Assembly (NCBI RefSeq): GCF_008693005.1
Contig: NZ_VXKE01000010.1
Span: 62,001 to 126,000 of the forward strand
Length of the DNA: 64,000 nt
DNA from: Helicobacter canis
GTDB lineage: Bacteria > Campylobacterota > Campylobacteria > Campylobacterales > Helicobacteraceae
Direction: 5' to 3'
Part shown: piece by piece, positions 51,289-62,030 of the stretch
Layout of the letters: every line of letters starts with the position of its first letter
Numbering within the stretch: position 1 is the stretch's first letter
Notes under the pieces: model-generated
Databases searched by the model: none
Seen by the model: only the letters and a program-made list of their open reading frames with translations
Told to the model about the DNA's origin: nothing
Program-made: the position numbers and the translations under genes

Positions 51289-52186
51289 CTAGATTCTATA
51301 AGAAAGCATTAGTGATAGAGAATTGCTAGTATATTGACTTGTAGGCAGAAAATCCACACTTGCAAAAAGGATAAGCTTGGGCTTGATCTCATAGCCAATA
51401 CCAATCGTGTAGCCTAGAGATGATCCAAGTGGAGCTAATGTAGTGCCATTGACATTTGACATTATCACTACTTCTATATTGATATTTTATCCCTGCATTT
51501 AGCGACACATAAGGATTCACAGCGAAATACACCATAGGATTAAGTATGAAAGATTCTCCGCTATCTAGTGATAATCCTTGCGATTCTTTTTTAAGATTTA
51601 AGCGAAAGTTTGCTTGGAGAAGAAACACCACAGGATCTATGGTAAAAAAACTTGTCGCGAAAAACGAATATCCCTTAGCATACTCTAATGTCTTATGCGT
51701 AGTAGTGAAATACATCTGTTCTAGTAAATCCACGCTTCCACCAAGCAAAAGTGCTGGATATTTACCCTCTTTTTTAGCTTGTATTAGCACTCCTAGATTC
51801 CATAGTCCAAAATCTCCGCGACTACTTGCTATATATTTACCGCTAATCGTATCATTTACACCACTATGCTGCCAAAAGGCATTAATTGTGCTAAATACTT
51901 CCACACGCCTATAAATACCATAACGCATATATAAAGAAAAATTTAGATGATCTTGATTTGTGCTTTGCGCACCGACATAGGGCAAGGTTATATGTGTGCC
52001 ATCTGGCAGCTGCGCACCTATGGAGCCTAGGTAAGAATCCTTGCGAGCAAGATTGATATAAGAAAATGATGTAATAAGCTTAAACTGCCTACTTTTCGTC
52101 AGTATTTCATCGACATTGATAGCCTTTGCACTCATATAAGAGCATAGAATGACAAAAAGCCAAAAAAATCTACAAAAGCTTTTCAT
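51289..52186 (-). pseudogene. Outer-membrane barrel protein gene disrupted by a 7-bp tandem duplication
   Basis: As written, translation from ATG 52186 (signal peptide ending SAKA) stops at 51389 after 265 residues with an odd tail. If one copy of the duplicated 7-mer at 51450-51463 is removed, the frame continues for another ~50 residues through NGTTLAPLGSSLGYTIGIGY and PKLILFASVDF to a typical barrel end (SLSLMLSYRI) and a stop at 51289-51291. The body shows many amphipathic strands (NFSLYMRYGIYRRVEVFST). It resembles the transporter-like barrels that accompany C39 peptidases (FapF type), moderately. May be phase-variable, newly inactivated, or a sequencing error. Confidence 0.7.
51450..51463. 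repeat. 7-bp tandem duplication TGACATT x2
   Basis: TGACATT at 51450-51456 is followed at once by a second copy at 51457-51463. It shifts the barrel-gene frame; deletion of one copy restores a long, sensible C-terminus. Confidence 0.85.
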
Positions 52187-52199
52187 CTTCTAATATCTC

Positions 52200-53039
52200 T
52201 TAATTAAACGGCGCATTAAGCCCTATACCAAACTCAAGCATAAGCGCAAAATTATTTGCTTCAGGGTGGTGGAGTGTCTGTGTATCTAAATAGGGCATAG
52301 TAAGGGCATTCATATGATAATACACTCCCTTGATTCTGGCGTAGAAATCTGGCATTTCAAAGCTTGATTTTTGTGCAAGCACTTCACCTAGATCTTCTAC
52401 ACTATTGTAAGCATTGCCACGATAGAGTATCCCTAGAGATAGCTCTGCTTTATAGCTGCCATCAAACGCACCAGCAACATCACTAGAGAGCACATTATAG
52501 CCATAGCCAACAAGTCGGCGTGTGGCATTCCAAGCGATATTAGCCCTAGGCTCTAGTGCAAGTTTATCTGTAATCATTATCCTATGAAATGCCCCTACAC
52601 CAAGAAAAAGCCCAAAATCCCTAAATCTCCCACGATTATTTTCAAAGCCTACATCGTATAAATCTGTAGAAAATGACATATACAAAAATGTAGGCTTCTC
52701 TAATGAGCCAAGATTCGCCCCAGCATTGATCGTAACAAGAGCAAACCAATTTCTATCGCTGATACTCTCATACTTACCACTTGCGCTTGCTATGCCGCTC
52801 ATTGACGAGCCACCAACTCCAGCCAATAGCTCTCCACCTAGATAGAACCACTTCAAATATAAATCTTCTTGCAAAGTGAAAAAGCCACCACCATTGTGCG
52901 TGCCAACACGCGGCGAGTTTAAATGTGTATAATATCCACCAAGCCCTATACGAGAATCTTGGCAGCGAACTCCATAATGACATTTGTAAGCCCAAGTAAG
53001 ATTACAGAGTAAGAAAATAAGTAAAAATATCCGCGCCAT
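52200..53039 (-). CDS. Putative outer-membrane protein, unknown
   Basis: 279 residues with a signal peptide (MARIFLLIFLLCNLTWA), then CHYGVRCQDSRIGLGGYY with two cysteines and a beta-rich body ending LMLEFGIGLNAPFN, consistent with a barrel. The frame stays open upstream into tRNA-Phe, so the longer start is rejected; the ATG at 53039 has AAAGGA six to seven bases upstream. It precedes the frameshifted barrel gene by 13 bases and may belong to the same transcript with the C39 peptidase. Confidence 0.7.
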   Translation of the reverse strand: MARIFLLIFLLCNLTWAYKCHYGVRCQDSRIGLGGYYTHLNSPRVGTHNGGGFFTLQEDLYLKWFYLGGELLAGVGGSSMSGIASASGKYESISDRNWFALVTINAGANLGSLEKPTFLYMSFSTDLYDVGFENNRGRFRDFGLFLGVGAFHRIMITDKLALEPRANIAWNATRRLVGYGYNVLSSDVAGAFDGSYKAELSLGILYRGNAYNSVEDLGEVLAQKSSFEMPDFYARIKGVYYHMNALTMPYLDTQTLHHPEANNFALMLEFGIGLNAPFN

Positions 53040-53138
53040 TATCAAATCCTTTGCAAAGGCAAATGAGTTAGTGTAGCACAATGTATGTAAAAGATAAAAA
53101 TACTTATCATAAAAAGAATGAAAAATGATTAAGAATAG

Positions 53139-53214
53139 TGGTGGCTCGAGGCGGAATCGAACCACCGACACGGAGATTTTCAGTCTCCTGCTCTACCGAC
53201 TGAGCTATCGAGCC
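53139..53214 (-). tRNA. tRNA-Phe (anticodon GAA)
   Basis: A 76-base cloverleaf on the minus strand: acceptor GGCTCGA pairs with TCGAGCC, D-arm GCTCAGTCGGTAGAGC, anticodon stem GGAGA/TCTCC with loop CTGAAAA giving GAA, T-arm loop TTCGATT, and an encoded CCA end. Confidence 0.95.
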
Positions 53215-53298
53215 ATAGGCAAAATGAAGTAAATTTGGATTCTGCCTTACTTTGATTAAAAATCCGCTTAAATTATAAAAATCAAAGAAGTTTTAGCC

Positions 53299-53304
53299 TA
53301 TAAT
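53299..53304 (+). promoter_or_regulatory. Probable -10 box of xth
   Basis: TATAAT 29 bases before the xth TTG start codon, in AT-rich sequence downstream of the divergent tRNA-Phe gene. Confidence 0.45.
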
Positions 53305-53332
53305 CACTCATTTCATCATTTAAGGATTTACA

Positions 53333-54085
53333 TTGAAATTGATTTCTTGGAATGTCAATGGGCTAAGAGCGTGTATGAATAAGGGCTTTATGGAGTTTTT
53401 TAACGCAGTAGATGCCGATGTGTTTTGTATCCAAGAATCCAAAATGCACAGAGATCAAGCAGAATTTGATTTTAGCGGCTATTATGAGTATTGGAACAGC
53501 GCAGAGAAGAAAGGCTACTCTGGTGTGGCAATTTTTAGCAAGCAAGAGCCTTTAAGCGTGGGCTATGATATGGGGATCGCCCACCACGACAAAGAGGGGC
53601 GCATTATCACCGCAGAATATAGCGATTTTTATCTTGTCAATGTCTATACTCCAAATTCTAAAAGAGAGCTAGAACGCCTAGAATACAGAATGGAGTGGGA
53701 AGATGACTTTCGCGCATTTTTGAAAGCCCTAGAATCTAAAAAGCCTGTGATTGTGTGTGGTGATCTTAATGTCGCGCATAAAGAGATTGATTTAAAAAAC
53801 CCAAAAACAAACCGCAGAAACGCAGGCTTTACCGATGAAGAAAGAGAGAAAATAAGCACGCTACTAGATTCTGGCTTCACAGATACTTACCGCCACTTTT
53901 ACCCTGAAAAGCAAGGGGCTTACACTTGGTGGAGCTATATGGGCAAAGCTAGGGCAAATAACACGGGGTGGCGGATTGATTATTTTCTCTGCTCTAAAAT
54001 CTTAGATTCTAGGCTAAAAAGTGCTAGTATTTATCCTGAAATTTTAGGGAGTGATCACTGCCCGGTGGGGATAGAAATATTATAA
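53333..54085 (+). CDS. xth: Exodeoxyribonuclease III (AP endonuclease)
   Basis: 250 residues. Cuts DNA at abasic sites in base-excision repair. Markers: KLISWNVNGLRA, IQESKMH with the metal-binding Glu, the catalytic VNVYTPNS region, CGDLNVAHKEIDL, WWSYMG and a C-terminal LGSDHCPVGIE with the catalytic His. It starts with TTG, with AAGGA seven to eight bases upstream. Full length. Convergent with the superinfection-immunity-like gene. Confidence 0.96.
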   Translation: MKLISWNVNGLRACMNKGFMEFFNAVDADVFCIQESKMHRDQAEFDFSGYYEYWNSAEKKGYSGVAIFSKQEPLSVGYDMGIAHHDKEGRIITAEYSDFYLVNVYTPNSKRELERLEYRMEWEDDFRAFLKALESKKPVIVCGDLNVAHKEIDLKNPKTNRRNAGFTDEEREKISTLLDSGFTDTYRHFYPEKQGAYTWWSYMGKARANNTGWRIDYFLCSKILDSRLKSASIYPEILGSDHCPVGIEIL

Positions 54086-54334
54086 CTACCTGCGTATAAA
54101 ACTCCAAATAAGAGCAATAAACCAGCCAAGCACACTCCAACCAAAAAATACATTGATAATAAGGATTAAGAATCTATCTCTATGATGAGAAAACATCGCA
54201 ATTAAACTTGGCAAAAAATAAATAAATATACTAGCGATAATAATAAGGACAAAAGTCCCCAAAGACCAGTAATCAACACTACGCGTGAGAATCTCCACGC
54301 CATCGATAATAATCAACCGCTCTTTTTCAAACAT
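54086..54334 (-). CDS. Superinfection immunity family membrane protein
   Basis: 82 residues with two membrane helices: WSLGTFVLIIIASIFIYFLP and INVFFGWSVLGWFIALIWSF, the latter carrying the NxxxGWxxxGWxxALIW pattern of the Imm_superinfect family (named after phage T4 Imm). In bacteria this is a common small membrane protein of unclear role. It lies 10 bases after gyrB on the same strand and directly abuts xth. Confidence 0.8.
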   Translation of the reverse strand: MFEKERLIIIDGVEILTRSVDYWSLGTFVLIIIASIFIYFLPSLIAMFSHHRDRFLILIINVFFGWSVLGWFIALIWSFIRR

Positions 54335-54344
54335 CTAGTTTATA

Positions 54345-56690
<2,346 letters not shown>

Positions 56691-56693
56691 TTA

Positions 56694-57806
56694 CTAGCAC
56701 AGCACAGGCATTACGATTGTGGAGTATTTATCATCTTTTAGCATAAATGGCATATTGCTATCGTTGATAAAAATTTCAAATTCATTGTTTGTAATGAAGC
56801 CTAGGAAGTCAAGCACATAGCGAGAGTTCATACCAAGTGTAATAGATTCTGTAATATCAAGTGCGATTTTTATTGGAGTTTTTGCGGACTCTGAACTTTC
56901 GGAATTCATTGTTTCAAATACCAAACCACTAGAATCTAATGTGATTTTCACATTTGTAGAGAGTGAATTTGTTTTCTTAATAGCTTTTATGACATCTTCT
57001 TTTGGTAGTTTAGACTGGATTTTAAACTCTTTTGGGATAATTTTTTCATAATCTGGATATTTGCCACTTATGAGCTTTGTAGAGAAAGTATAGTTTTGTG
57101 ATTTGATGAAAAGCATTGTTGGATCAGCATCTTGCTTTTTATTGATATAGATTTCAAACTCATCGTAAAAGAGCTTGGAAATTTCCATAATGGCACGCCT
57201 AGGGATAATGATGGAAAGCTGCGTGCCTACTGATTGGGTGTTTTGGCGGATAATTGCAAGCCTTCTTGTATCTGTGCCGACAAAATTACAATGATAATCT
57301 TTCACATCAAGTAAGATTCCAGTGAGTTCTACGCGTATAGTATCGGCTTTTGTCGCGTCTGTGGCTACAGCTACCTTTTTAATAGATTCTATGAAATCTA
57401 TTGGATTTAGGTTGATTTTTGTATCTAATTCACTGATTTCTGGGAATTTTGTAGCATTGTTGAATTCTTTTGCATTGAATGTTGGAAGTTTAAAGTCATC
57501 ATCACCCTGATAGATGGAGATTTGCCCATCTTTTGTTTCTAAAGTAATTTCTCCATCATCTAGTGGCTTGATGATGGAAAGTATCTTTCTTCCTTCGATT
57601 GTGGCTACACCATCTTCAATTTTTTGGATAATGTCAATTTTTGATTGAATAGAGACTTCGTAATCAGTGGCTTTTAGCAGGAGCTTGTTGTCTAAGGTTT
57701 CTAAGTATATGTGTGAAGTTATTTGTGAAGAGTCCTTCTTGTCAAGGAAAGATTGGAAATTGCTTAGCACGATTTCGAAGTTGTTCTTGTTTAAAGTGAT
57801 TTTCAT
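56694..57806 (-). CDS. dnaN: DNA polymerase III beta sliding clamp
   Basis: 370 residues, the normal clamp length. The start MKITLNKNNFE and the C-terminal FMLKDDKYSTIVMPVLC (equivalent of the universal PMRL-type end) fit DnaN; the ring-forming three-domain pattern is present throughout. An upstream in-frame start at 57887 exists, but the ATG at 57806 has AAAGGAGATACG directly before it and starts the domain. A single DnaA-box-like TGTGAAAAA lies upstream in the dnaA-dnaN gap (57847-57855). Confidence 0.97.
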   Translation of the reverse strand: MKITLNKNNFEIVLSNFQSFLDKKDSSQITSHIYLETLDNKLLLKATDYEVSIQSKIDIIQKIEDGVATIEGRKILSIIKPLDDGEITLETKDGQISIYQGDDDFKLPTFNAKEFNNATKFPEISELDTKINLNPIDFIESIKKVAVATDATKADTIRVELTGILLDVKDYHCNFVGTDTRRLAIIRQNTQSVGTQLSIIIPRRAIMEISKLFYDEFEIYINKKQDADPTMLFIKSQNYTFSTKLISGKYPDYEKIIPKEFKIQSKLPKEDVIKAIKKTNSLSTNVKITLDSSGLVFETMNSESSESAKTPIKIALDITESITLGMNSRYVLDFLGFITNNEFEIFINDSNMPFMLKDDKYSTIVMPVLC

Positions 57807-57846
57807 CGTATCTCCTTTAAGAGTGTTTAGTAGTAGTAGTAGGGGT

Positions 57847-57855
57847 TGTGAAAAA
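57847..57855 (+). promoter_or_regulatory. DnaA-box-like motif between dnaA and dnaN
   Basis: TGTGAAAAA, the same 9-mer found three times upstream of dnaA. Could be part of a second origin element or a DnaA autoregulatory site; a single box is weak evidence. Confidence 0.4.
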
Positions 57856-57959
57856 GTGAAAATCATCTCTATAACCGCTAGAAACAAGATTTCATGGTGT
57901 TGAGAACGGCTTAAAGATATTCACTTGATTTGCCGTATTTTAGCAGAATCTAGCTAAAT

Positions 57960-59276
57960 TTAGAGAGTTTTTTCGCTTAGGATTTTTGCTTTTAGATTCT
58001 GTGTGAGTAGTTTAAGATCTTTGTCTTGCTCGATTTTTTTGGTGATTTGAGTGAAAGCTTTTGAAATCGCGCTATGGTCTTTCATATTGAGCTTTTGTGC
58101 GAGCATACTCATAGAATCTATGCTTGAGAGGGTTCTTGTGAAGTATATGACTAAATGTCTAGCTTGGACAATTTGGGGTTTGCGAGATTTGGAGATGATT
58201 TCGCTTGGTTTGATATTAAGCTCTCTAGCAACTGTTTCTATGATTTTTTCTAGGCTGATTTCTTCATTTGATTCTTTTTGGATTTCTTTTATCACATTTT
58301 TTGCCATAGCAATGCTAAAGGGCTGATTTGTCATTGAGTGATGAAAGCTTAGTTTTAAGATGATACTTTCGATCTGGCGGACATTTTCGTTGATGTTTTC
58401 AGCTAGAAAGTTGATAATGTCCTTTTCCATATTGATCTGGTTATCTCGACATTTTTGTTCGATTATGCGGATTTTTGTTTCAATTTCTGGAGGCTGGATT
58501 TCCATCATCATTCCACCTTCAAATCTCGAGCGGAGTCTGTCCTCTAAGCCTTGGATTTGCTTGGGGAGCTTATCGCTTGTCATTACGATTTGTTTGTGGG
58601 TTTTATGCAATGCTTCAAAGGTGTTAAAAAATTCTTCTTGTAAGCCCCCCTTACCGCCAAGGAACTGCACATCATCGATGAGAAGGTAGTCGCAGTTTCT
58701 ATATTTATCTCTAAAAGTATCCATAGTATGCTGCCGTAGGTGTTTTTGCCATTCGTTTAGAAACTCTTCAGTAGTGATATAGATGACATTTTTATTGTGC
58801 TCGATGGCGGTGTTTCCTATGGCGCAGAGTAAGTGTGTTTTCCCAAGTCCTGTATGCCCATATAAAAGCACGGGATTATAAGACTTAGCTTGATGTTTAG
58901 CGACAGATTTTGCGATGATAAGGGCAGATTTGTTGCTATTACCTTCGACAAAGTTATCAAAAGTTTGCTGAGAGTTAAGGAAAGTTTGGTCTTGGGATTT
59001 TTGTATCTTTTGCCTAGAGTTTTTCACATTTTGCTTATCTTTAGCGATAACAATCTTAATATCTGTTTTGGTCTTTGTGTAGATTTCAAAGGTGTGTGAA
59101 ATAGTTTCTATATATTTACTTTTAATCCACTTTTCTATATACGGATTTGGGACGATAAATACTGCTAAATTGCTTTTAGAAGCGTTCTCATCGTATTTCA
59201 TCAGTGATATGTAGGCGTCAAATTCGTATTGAGAAATTTCCTCTTTTAGTGTTGTCAGCACTTCGTCCCAAATCAT
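57960..59276 (-). CDS. dnaA: Chromosomal replication initiator protein DnaA
   Basis: 438 residues. AAA+ initiator with domain I (IWDEVLTTLKEEISQYEFDAY starts it, quoted in part as WDEVLTTLKEEI), a short linker, domain III with Walker A GHTGLGKTH and Walker B LLIDDVQFL, and the domain IV DNA-binding signature (KDHSAISKAF). An in-frame GTG at 59282 is possible, but the ATG at 59276 has AAGGAG five bases upstream. Downstream are dnaN and gyrB; upstream is the box-rich 240-base gap that is probably oriC. Confidence 0.98.
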   Translation of the reverse strand: MIWDEVLTTLKEEISQYEFDAYISLMKYDENASKSNLAVFIVPNPYIEKWIKSKYIETISHTFEIYTKTKTDIKIVIAKDKQNVKNSRQKIQKSQDQTFLNSQQTFDNFVEGNSNKSALIIAKSVAKHQAKSYNPVLLYGHTGLGKTHLLCAIGNTAIEHNKNVIYITTEEFLNEWQKHLRQHTMDTFRDKYRNCDYLLIDDVQFLGGKGGLQEEFFNTFEALHKTHKQIVMTSDKLPKQIQGLEDRLRSRFEGGMMMEIQPPEIETKIRIIEQKCRDNQINMEKDIINFLAENINENVRQIESIILKLSFHHSMTNQPFSIAMAKNVIKEIQKESNEEISLEKIIETVARELNIKPSEIISKSRKPQIVQARHLVIYFTRTLSSIDSMSMLAQKLNMKDHSAISKAFTQITKKIEQDKDLKLLTQNLKAKILSEKTL

Positions 59277-59282
59277 TTTCAC

Positions 59283-59523
59283 TCCTTAAAATAGCAGTAA
59301 AAGTTTTTCACAGATGTGAAAATGGTATGTGAAAAATATGTGAAAAAGCTCTTTATCTTTACATATTTCTTTTACAATTGCACCCTATTTAAATGCATTA
59401 AGGGTAAAGACATATGCTATGTAATGCGCGGTGTGTAAGGTTTAGCAGCGGCGCGACATAGTCTCAAACTAGGTGTTAGATTTTAGCAAATCCAATATGT
59501 GAAAAAAATAAAATGAGTGATAG
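59283..59523. other. Probable chromosomal origin region (oriC) with DnaA boxes
   Basis: A 247-base gap between dnaA (-) and ruvC (+). It contains five TTTTTCACA-type DnaA boxes: TTTTTCACA at 59304-59312, and reverse-complement forms at 59315-59323 (TGTGAAAAT), 59328-59336, 59339-59347 and 59498-59506 (TGTGAAAAA). Four are packed into 44 bases, followed by an AT-rich stretch (59348-59400) suited to unwinding. The layout matches bacterial origins next to dnaA. Confidence 0.75.
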
Positions 59524-60012
59524 ATGAAGATTTTGGGCATTGATCCGGGGAGTAGGAATTGTGGCTATGCCATAGTAGAATCCACTTCTAGCTTACGACT
59601 TATAGAAGCAGGGTTTATCAAAATCACAGCTAGAGATTTGCAAAGCCAGATTCTAGAGTTTGTCGAGGGGATTGACTTGATACTGCAAAGTCATAAGATA
59701 GATTCTGTAGCTATGGAGGGGATTTTCTATGCTTATAATCCACAGAGTGTTTTAAAGCTTGCGCAAATGCGCGGCGCGATTAGTCTAAAAATCTTGCAAG
59801 AGCTAGGCAACTTTACAGAATACACCCCATTACAAGTGAAAAAAACTATTACAGGCAAAGCCAAAGCTGATAAAACACAAGTCGCCTTTATGGTGAAGCA
59901 GATTCTAGGGATTAAGCAGGAAATTAAGCCACTTGATATTACAGATGCCATAGCCATAGCTATAACCCACGCGCGCACCTTGAAATCCCAGCTGAAGAAT
60001 CCCAAATCATAA
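59524..60012 (+). CDS. ruvC: Crossover junction endodeoxyribonuclease RuvC
   Basis: 162 residues. Resolves Holliday junctions with RuvA/RuvB. Catalytic Asp7 lies in [13 protein letters not shown]; the Glu is in VAMEGIFYA, and the later Asp pair in [27 protein letters not shown] and [20 protein letters not shown] (quoted near the limit) are standard. Full length. It overlaps tyrA tail to tail by 6 bases. Confidence 0.95.
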   Translation: MKILGIDPGSRNCGYAIVESTSSLRLIEAGFIKITARDLQSQILEFVEGIDLILQSHKIDSVAMEGIFYAYNPQSVLKLAQMRGAISLKILQELGNFTEYTPLQVKKTITGKAKADKTQVAFMVKQILGIKQEIKPLDITDAIAIAITHARTLKSQLKNPKS

Positions 60013-60834
60013 GAATGTATGCAGAGTGTTTGCCTTTTTCATCCACTCTATGAGCGCGTCCCACTCATCTTCTTGAACAAGACTTTTGGCATAAAGCATT
60101 TCTTTTTCAAAGTGATTGATTGCTTCTAGGAGATTGTGCTTATTGTGCTTAAAGACATCGCGCCACATTATCGGCGAGCTTTTAGCAAGGCGACTCATAC
60201 CCTTAAACCCCCCGCCAATAAGTGCTAGGATATTTTGAGGCTCTTCTTGTGCTAGGACAGCGTTGGCTAATGCAAAGGAGATGATATGAGGCAAATGAGA
60301 GATAAAAGCTACATGTCTATCGTGATCAAGTGCGGGCATAACGATGATTCTCATACCAATGGCGATGAAAATCTGCTTTGCCAAAGCGACTTGGTATTCT
60401 CCGCTTTGCTCAATGTCTGTTAGGATTACGATTTTATTGTGGAAAAGCCCTTGCTCTGCGGCATTTGGTCCATAATTTTCCGTCCCGCTCATAGGATGCG
60501 CTGCAACGAAGTTTTTCCTAATAGCTTTAGGGATAGAATCTAAAATCTTCTCCTTGGCACCGCCTAAGTCGATGATTGTCGTTGTAGGCGAACTGGGTGT
60601 AAGCTTTTGTAGCGTGGTGATGATCCCATCTAAAGGCGTGGCGATAAAGATCACATCGCACTCTTGTATTTGCTCAAATTCTACACACTCATCGACAAGC
60701 CCGAGCGACAAAGCTTGCCTAGAGTGCAAGGCACTTGTGTCAAATCCCAAAATCCGCTTGAAAATCTTGCTCTCTCGTAAGGCAAGCCCCATACTACCGC
60801 CAATAAGCCCTAGCCCTATAATCCCCGCTTGCAT
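60007..60834 (-). CDS. tyrA: Prephenate dehydrogenase
   Basis: 275 residues. Oxidises prephenate to 4-hydroxyphenylpyruvate for tyrosine synthesis. NAD-binding [13 protein letters not shown] at residues 6-18, DLGGAKEKI, the catalytic-histidine motif [13 protein letters not shown] and a second His in [15 protein letters not shown]. No chorismate mutase or ACT domain is fused. AAGGG precedes the ATG. Confidence 0.94.
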   Translation of the reverse strand: MQAGIIGLGLIGGSMGLALRESKIFKRILGFDTSALHSRQALSLGLVDECVEFEQIQECDVIFIATPLDGIITTLQKLTPSSPTTTIIDLGGAKEKILDSIPKAIRKNFVAAHPMSGTENYGPNAAEQGLFHNKIVILTDIEQSGEYQVALAKQIFIAIGMRIIVMPALDHDRHVAFISHLPHIISFALANAVLAQEEPQNILALIGGGFKGMSRLAKSSPIMWRDVFKHNKHNLLEAINHFEKEMLYAKSLVQEDEWDALIEWMKKANTLHTFL

Positions 60835-60906
60835 ACTAACCCTTAAGAATAGAAGTAGCCGCGATTATAGCAAAATCTACCAAGCTCTTATGTAATAACT
60901 TGGGCA

Positions 60907-61461
60907 TTAGAACGCCACGCCAGCACTTAAGCCAAGGTAGTTGTATCCTATATTTGGTCGCTCTAAATTTCCATTTGAATAATGCTTAATGATACATTCA
61001 TAAAATATCGTAGTTTTATGAGTAAGTCGGTGATAAAATCCTACAAAAGCTCTCTCACCAAAGGTAAAGGCACTGCCGATTCTCCCATCATCTCCATCAT
61101 TTGATCGTATATAAATCCCTATGCCAATGCCTGCATATAGGGATTTATAAATCGGTAGGATAATGTCTTGTGCTGCTCCAAAGATGATTTGCCGCTTTAA
61201 TGGCGGCTTAATGGGCAAAAATGCTTCTAGCTCAAGGCTGATTCTGCCACTGATACGGAAGAATGTATTAGGCTGGGCATAGTAGAATCCAAGCGCATAG
61301 ACATCAGCAAAGCTCTTTTCACTAAAGTCTGCATAAATGCCCAAAGCAAGACTATTGCCATAAGTGGTGAAAACAGGCTTAGTAGAATCTAATCCAAAAA
61401 GCTGATAGACAAAGAGTGCGCTAAAAACTAAAACTTGTAAAATCCGTTTGGGGGGGGGCAA
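60907..61461 (-). CDS. PagL-like lipid A 3-O-deacylase, probably phase-variable
   Basis: About 184 residues as read from a TTG at 61461. PagL-type outer-membrane enzymes remove the 3-O acyl chain of lipid A; the catalytic H-x-S pair is visible as His160 and Ser162 in KHYSNGNLERP, with the terminal YNYLGLSAGVAF strand. The N-terminus starts inside a run of nine C (coding strand, 61450-61458). With eight or eleven C the frame would instead join a normal ATG at 61483 (MSFYVNIFAPPKRIL..), giving a full signal peptide. As written (nine C) the gene is therefore probably off or poorly translated. Confidence 0.75.
   Translation of the reverse strand: MPPPKRILQVLVFSALFVYQLFGLDSTKPVFTTYGNSLALGIYADFSEKSFADVYALGFYYAQPNTFFRISGRISLELEAFLPIKPPLKRQIIFGAAQDIILPIYKSLYAGIGIGIYIRSNDGDDGRIGSAFTFGERAFVGFYHRLTHKTTIFYECIIKHYSNGNLERPNIGYNYLGLSAGVAF
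61450..61458. repeat. G9 homopolymer tract at start of PagL-like gene
   Basis: Nine G on the + strand (C on the coding strand) directly at the start of the open frame. Slippage to eight or eleven would fuse the ATG at 61483 to the PagL-like frame; nine leaves them out of register. Confidence 0.85.
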
Positions 61462-61521
61462 ATATATTTACATAAAAGCTCATTTACAACCTAAGTGAAG
61501 TAGAATCTAAATCCAGTGAAG

Positions 61522-61598
61522 TGGTGTGCTCGGAGGGATTCAAACCCCCGACCTACAGGACCGCAACCTGTTGCTCTATTCAGCTGAGCTACGAGCAC
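61522..61598 (-). tRNA. tRNA-Arg (anticodon GCG)
   Basis: A 77-base cloverleaf on the minus strand: acceptor GTGCTCG pairs with CGAGCAC, D-arm GCTCAGCTGAATAGAGC, anticodon stem ACAGG/CCTGT with loop TTGCGGT giving GCG, T-stem GGGGG/CCCTC with loop TTTGAAT, and an encoded CCA end. GCG reads CGC (and CGU by wobble), whereas most bacteria use ACG modified to ICG. Confidence 0.92.
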
Positions 61599-61659
61599 AT
61601 ATTTAAATGAAGTAAAGAGCGGATTCTAGCAAAAGTGTTTTTAAAACTAATTTAAATTG

Positions 61660-61668
61660 TGATAGAAT
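61660..61668 (+). promoter_or_regulatory. Probable rpsU promoter (extended -10)
   Basis: TGATAGAAT: an extended -10 box 45 bases before the rpsU ATG, following an AT-rich stretch and the divergent tRNA-Arg gene. Confidence 0.45.
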
Positions 61669-61712
61669 ACGCACGCCTTAGGGCTAAAACAAACGAAAGT
61701 AGGTGATGCATA

Positions 61713-61925
61713 ATGCCTGGCATAAAAGTCAAAGAAGGCGAGTCTTTTGACGAAGCGTATAGAAAGTTTAAAAAGCAAACAGACCGGAATCTAGTCGTTA
61801 CAGAATGTCGCGCTAGAAGGTTTTTTGAAAGCAAAACAGAAAAACGCAAGAAACAAAAGATAAACGCTAAGAAGAAAATGCTTAAACGACTTTATATGTT
61901 GAGACGCTATGAGTCAAGACTATAA
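61713..61925 (+). CDS. rpsU: 30S ribosomal protein S21
   Basis: 70 residues, very basic. [19 protein letters not shown], then [20 protein letters not shown] match S21, a small-subunit protein important at translation initiation. AGGTGATGCATA lies before the ATG. Single-gene unit ending in a hairpin. Confidence 0.96.
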   Translation: MPGIKVKEGESFDEAYRKFKKQTDRNLVVTECRARRFFESKTEKRKKQKINAKKKMLKRLYMLRRYESRL

Positions 61926-61952
61926 TCCCGCTAGCCCTTTTGGGTCGGGATT
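61924..61952 (+). terminator. Hairpin terminator of rpsU
   Basis: AATCCCG at 61924-61930 pairs with CGGGATT at 61946-61952, with an inner CCC/GGG stem and a TTTT loop. It overlaps the rpsU stop codon and is followed by GGATTTTATC, so a Rho-independent type is likely. Confidence 0.6.
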
Positions 61953-62030
61953 GGATTTTATCTACTATATCTGCTTTAGATTCTACTATTTGATTTTATT
62001 TGTAGCTGTGAGTTTTTAAAAGCATAGATT

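Noticed and set aside
53040..53171. Longer N-terminus for the outer-membrane gene at 52200-53039
   Set aside because: The extension runs into tRNA-Phe and lacks a ribosome site, whereas the ATG at 53039 has both a ribosome site and a signal peptide.
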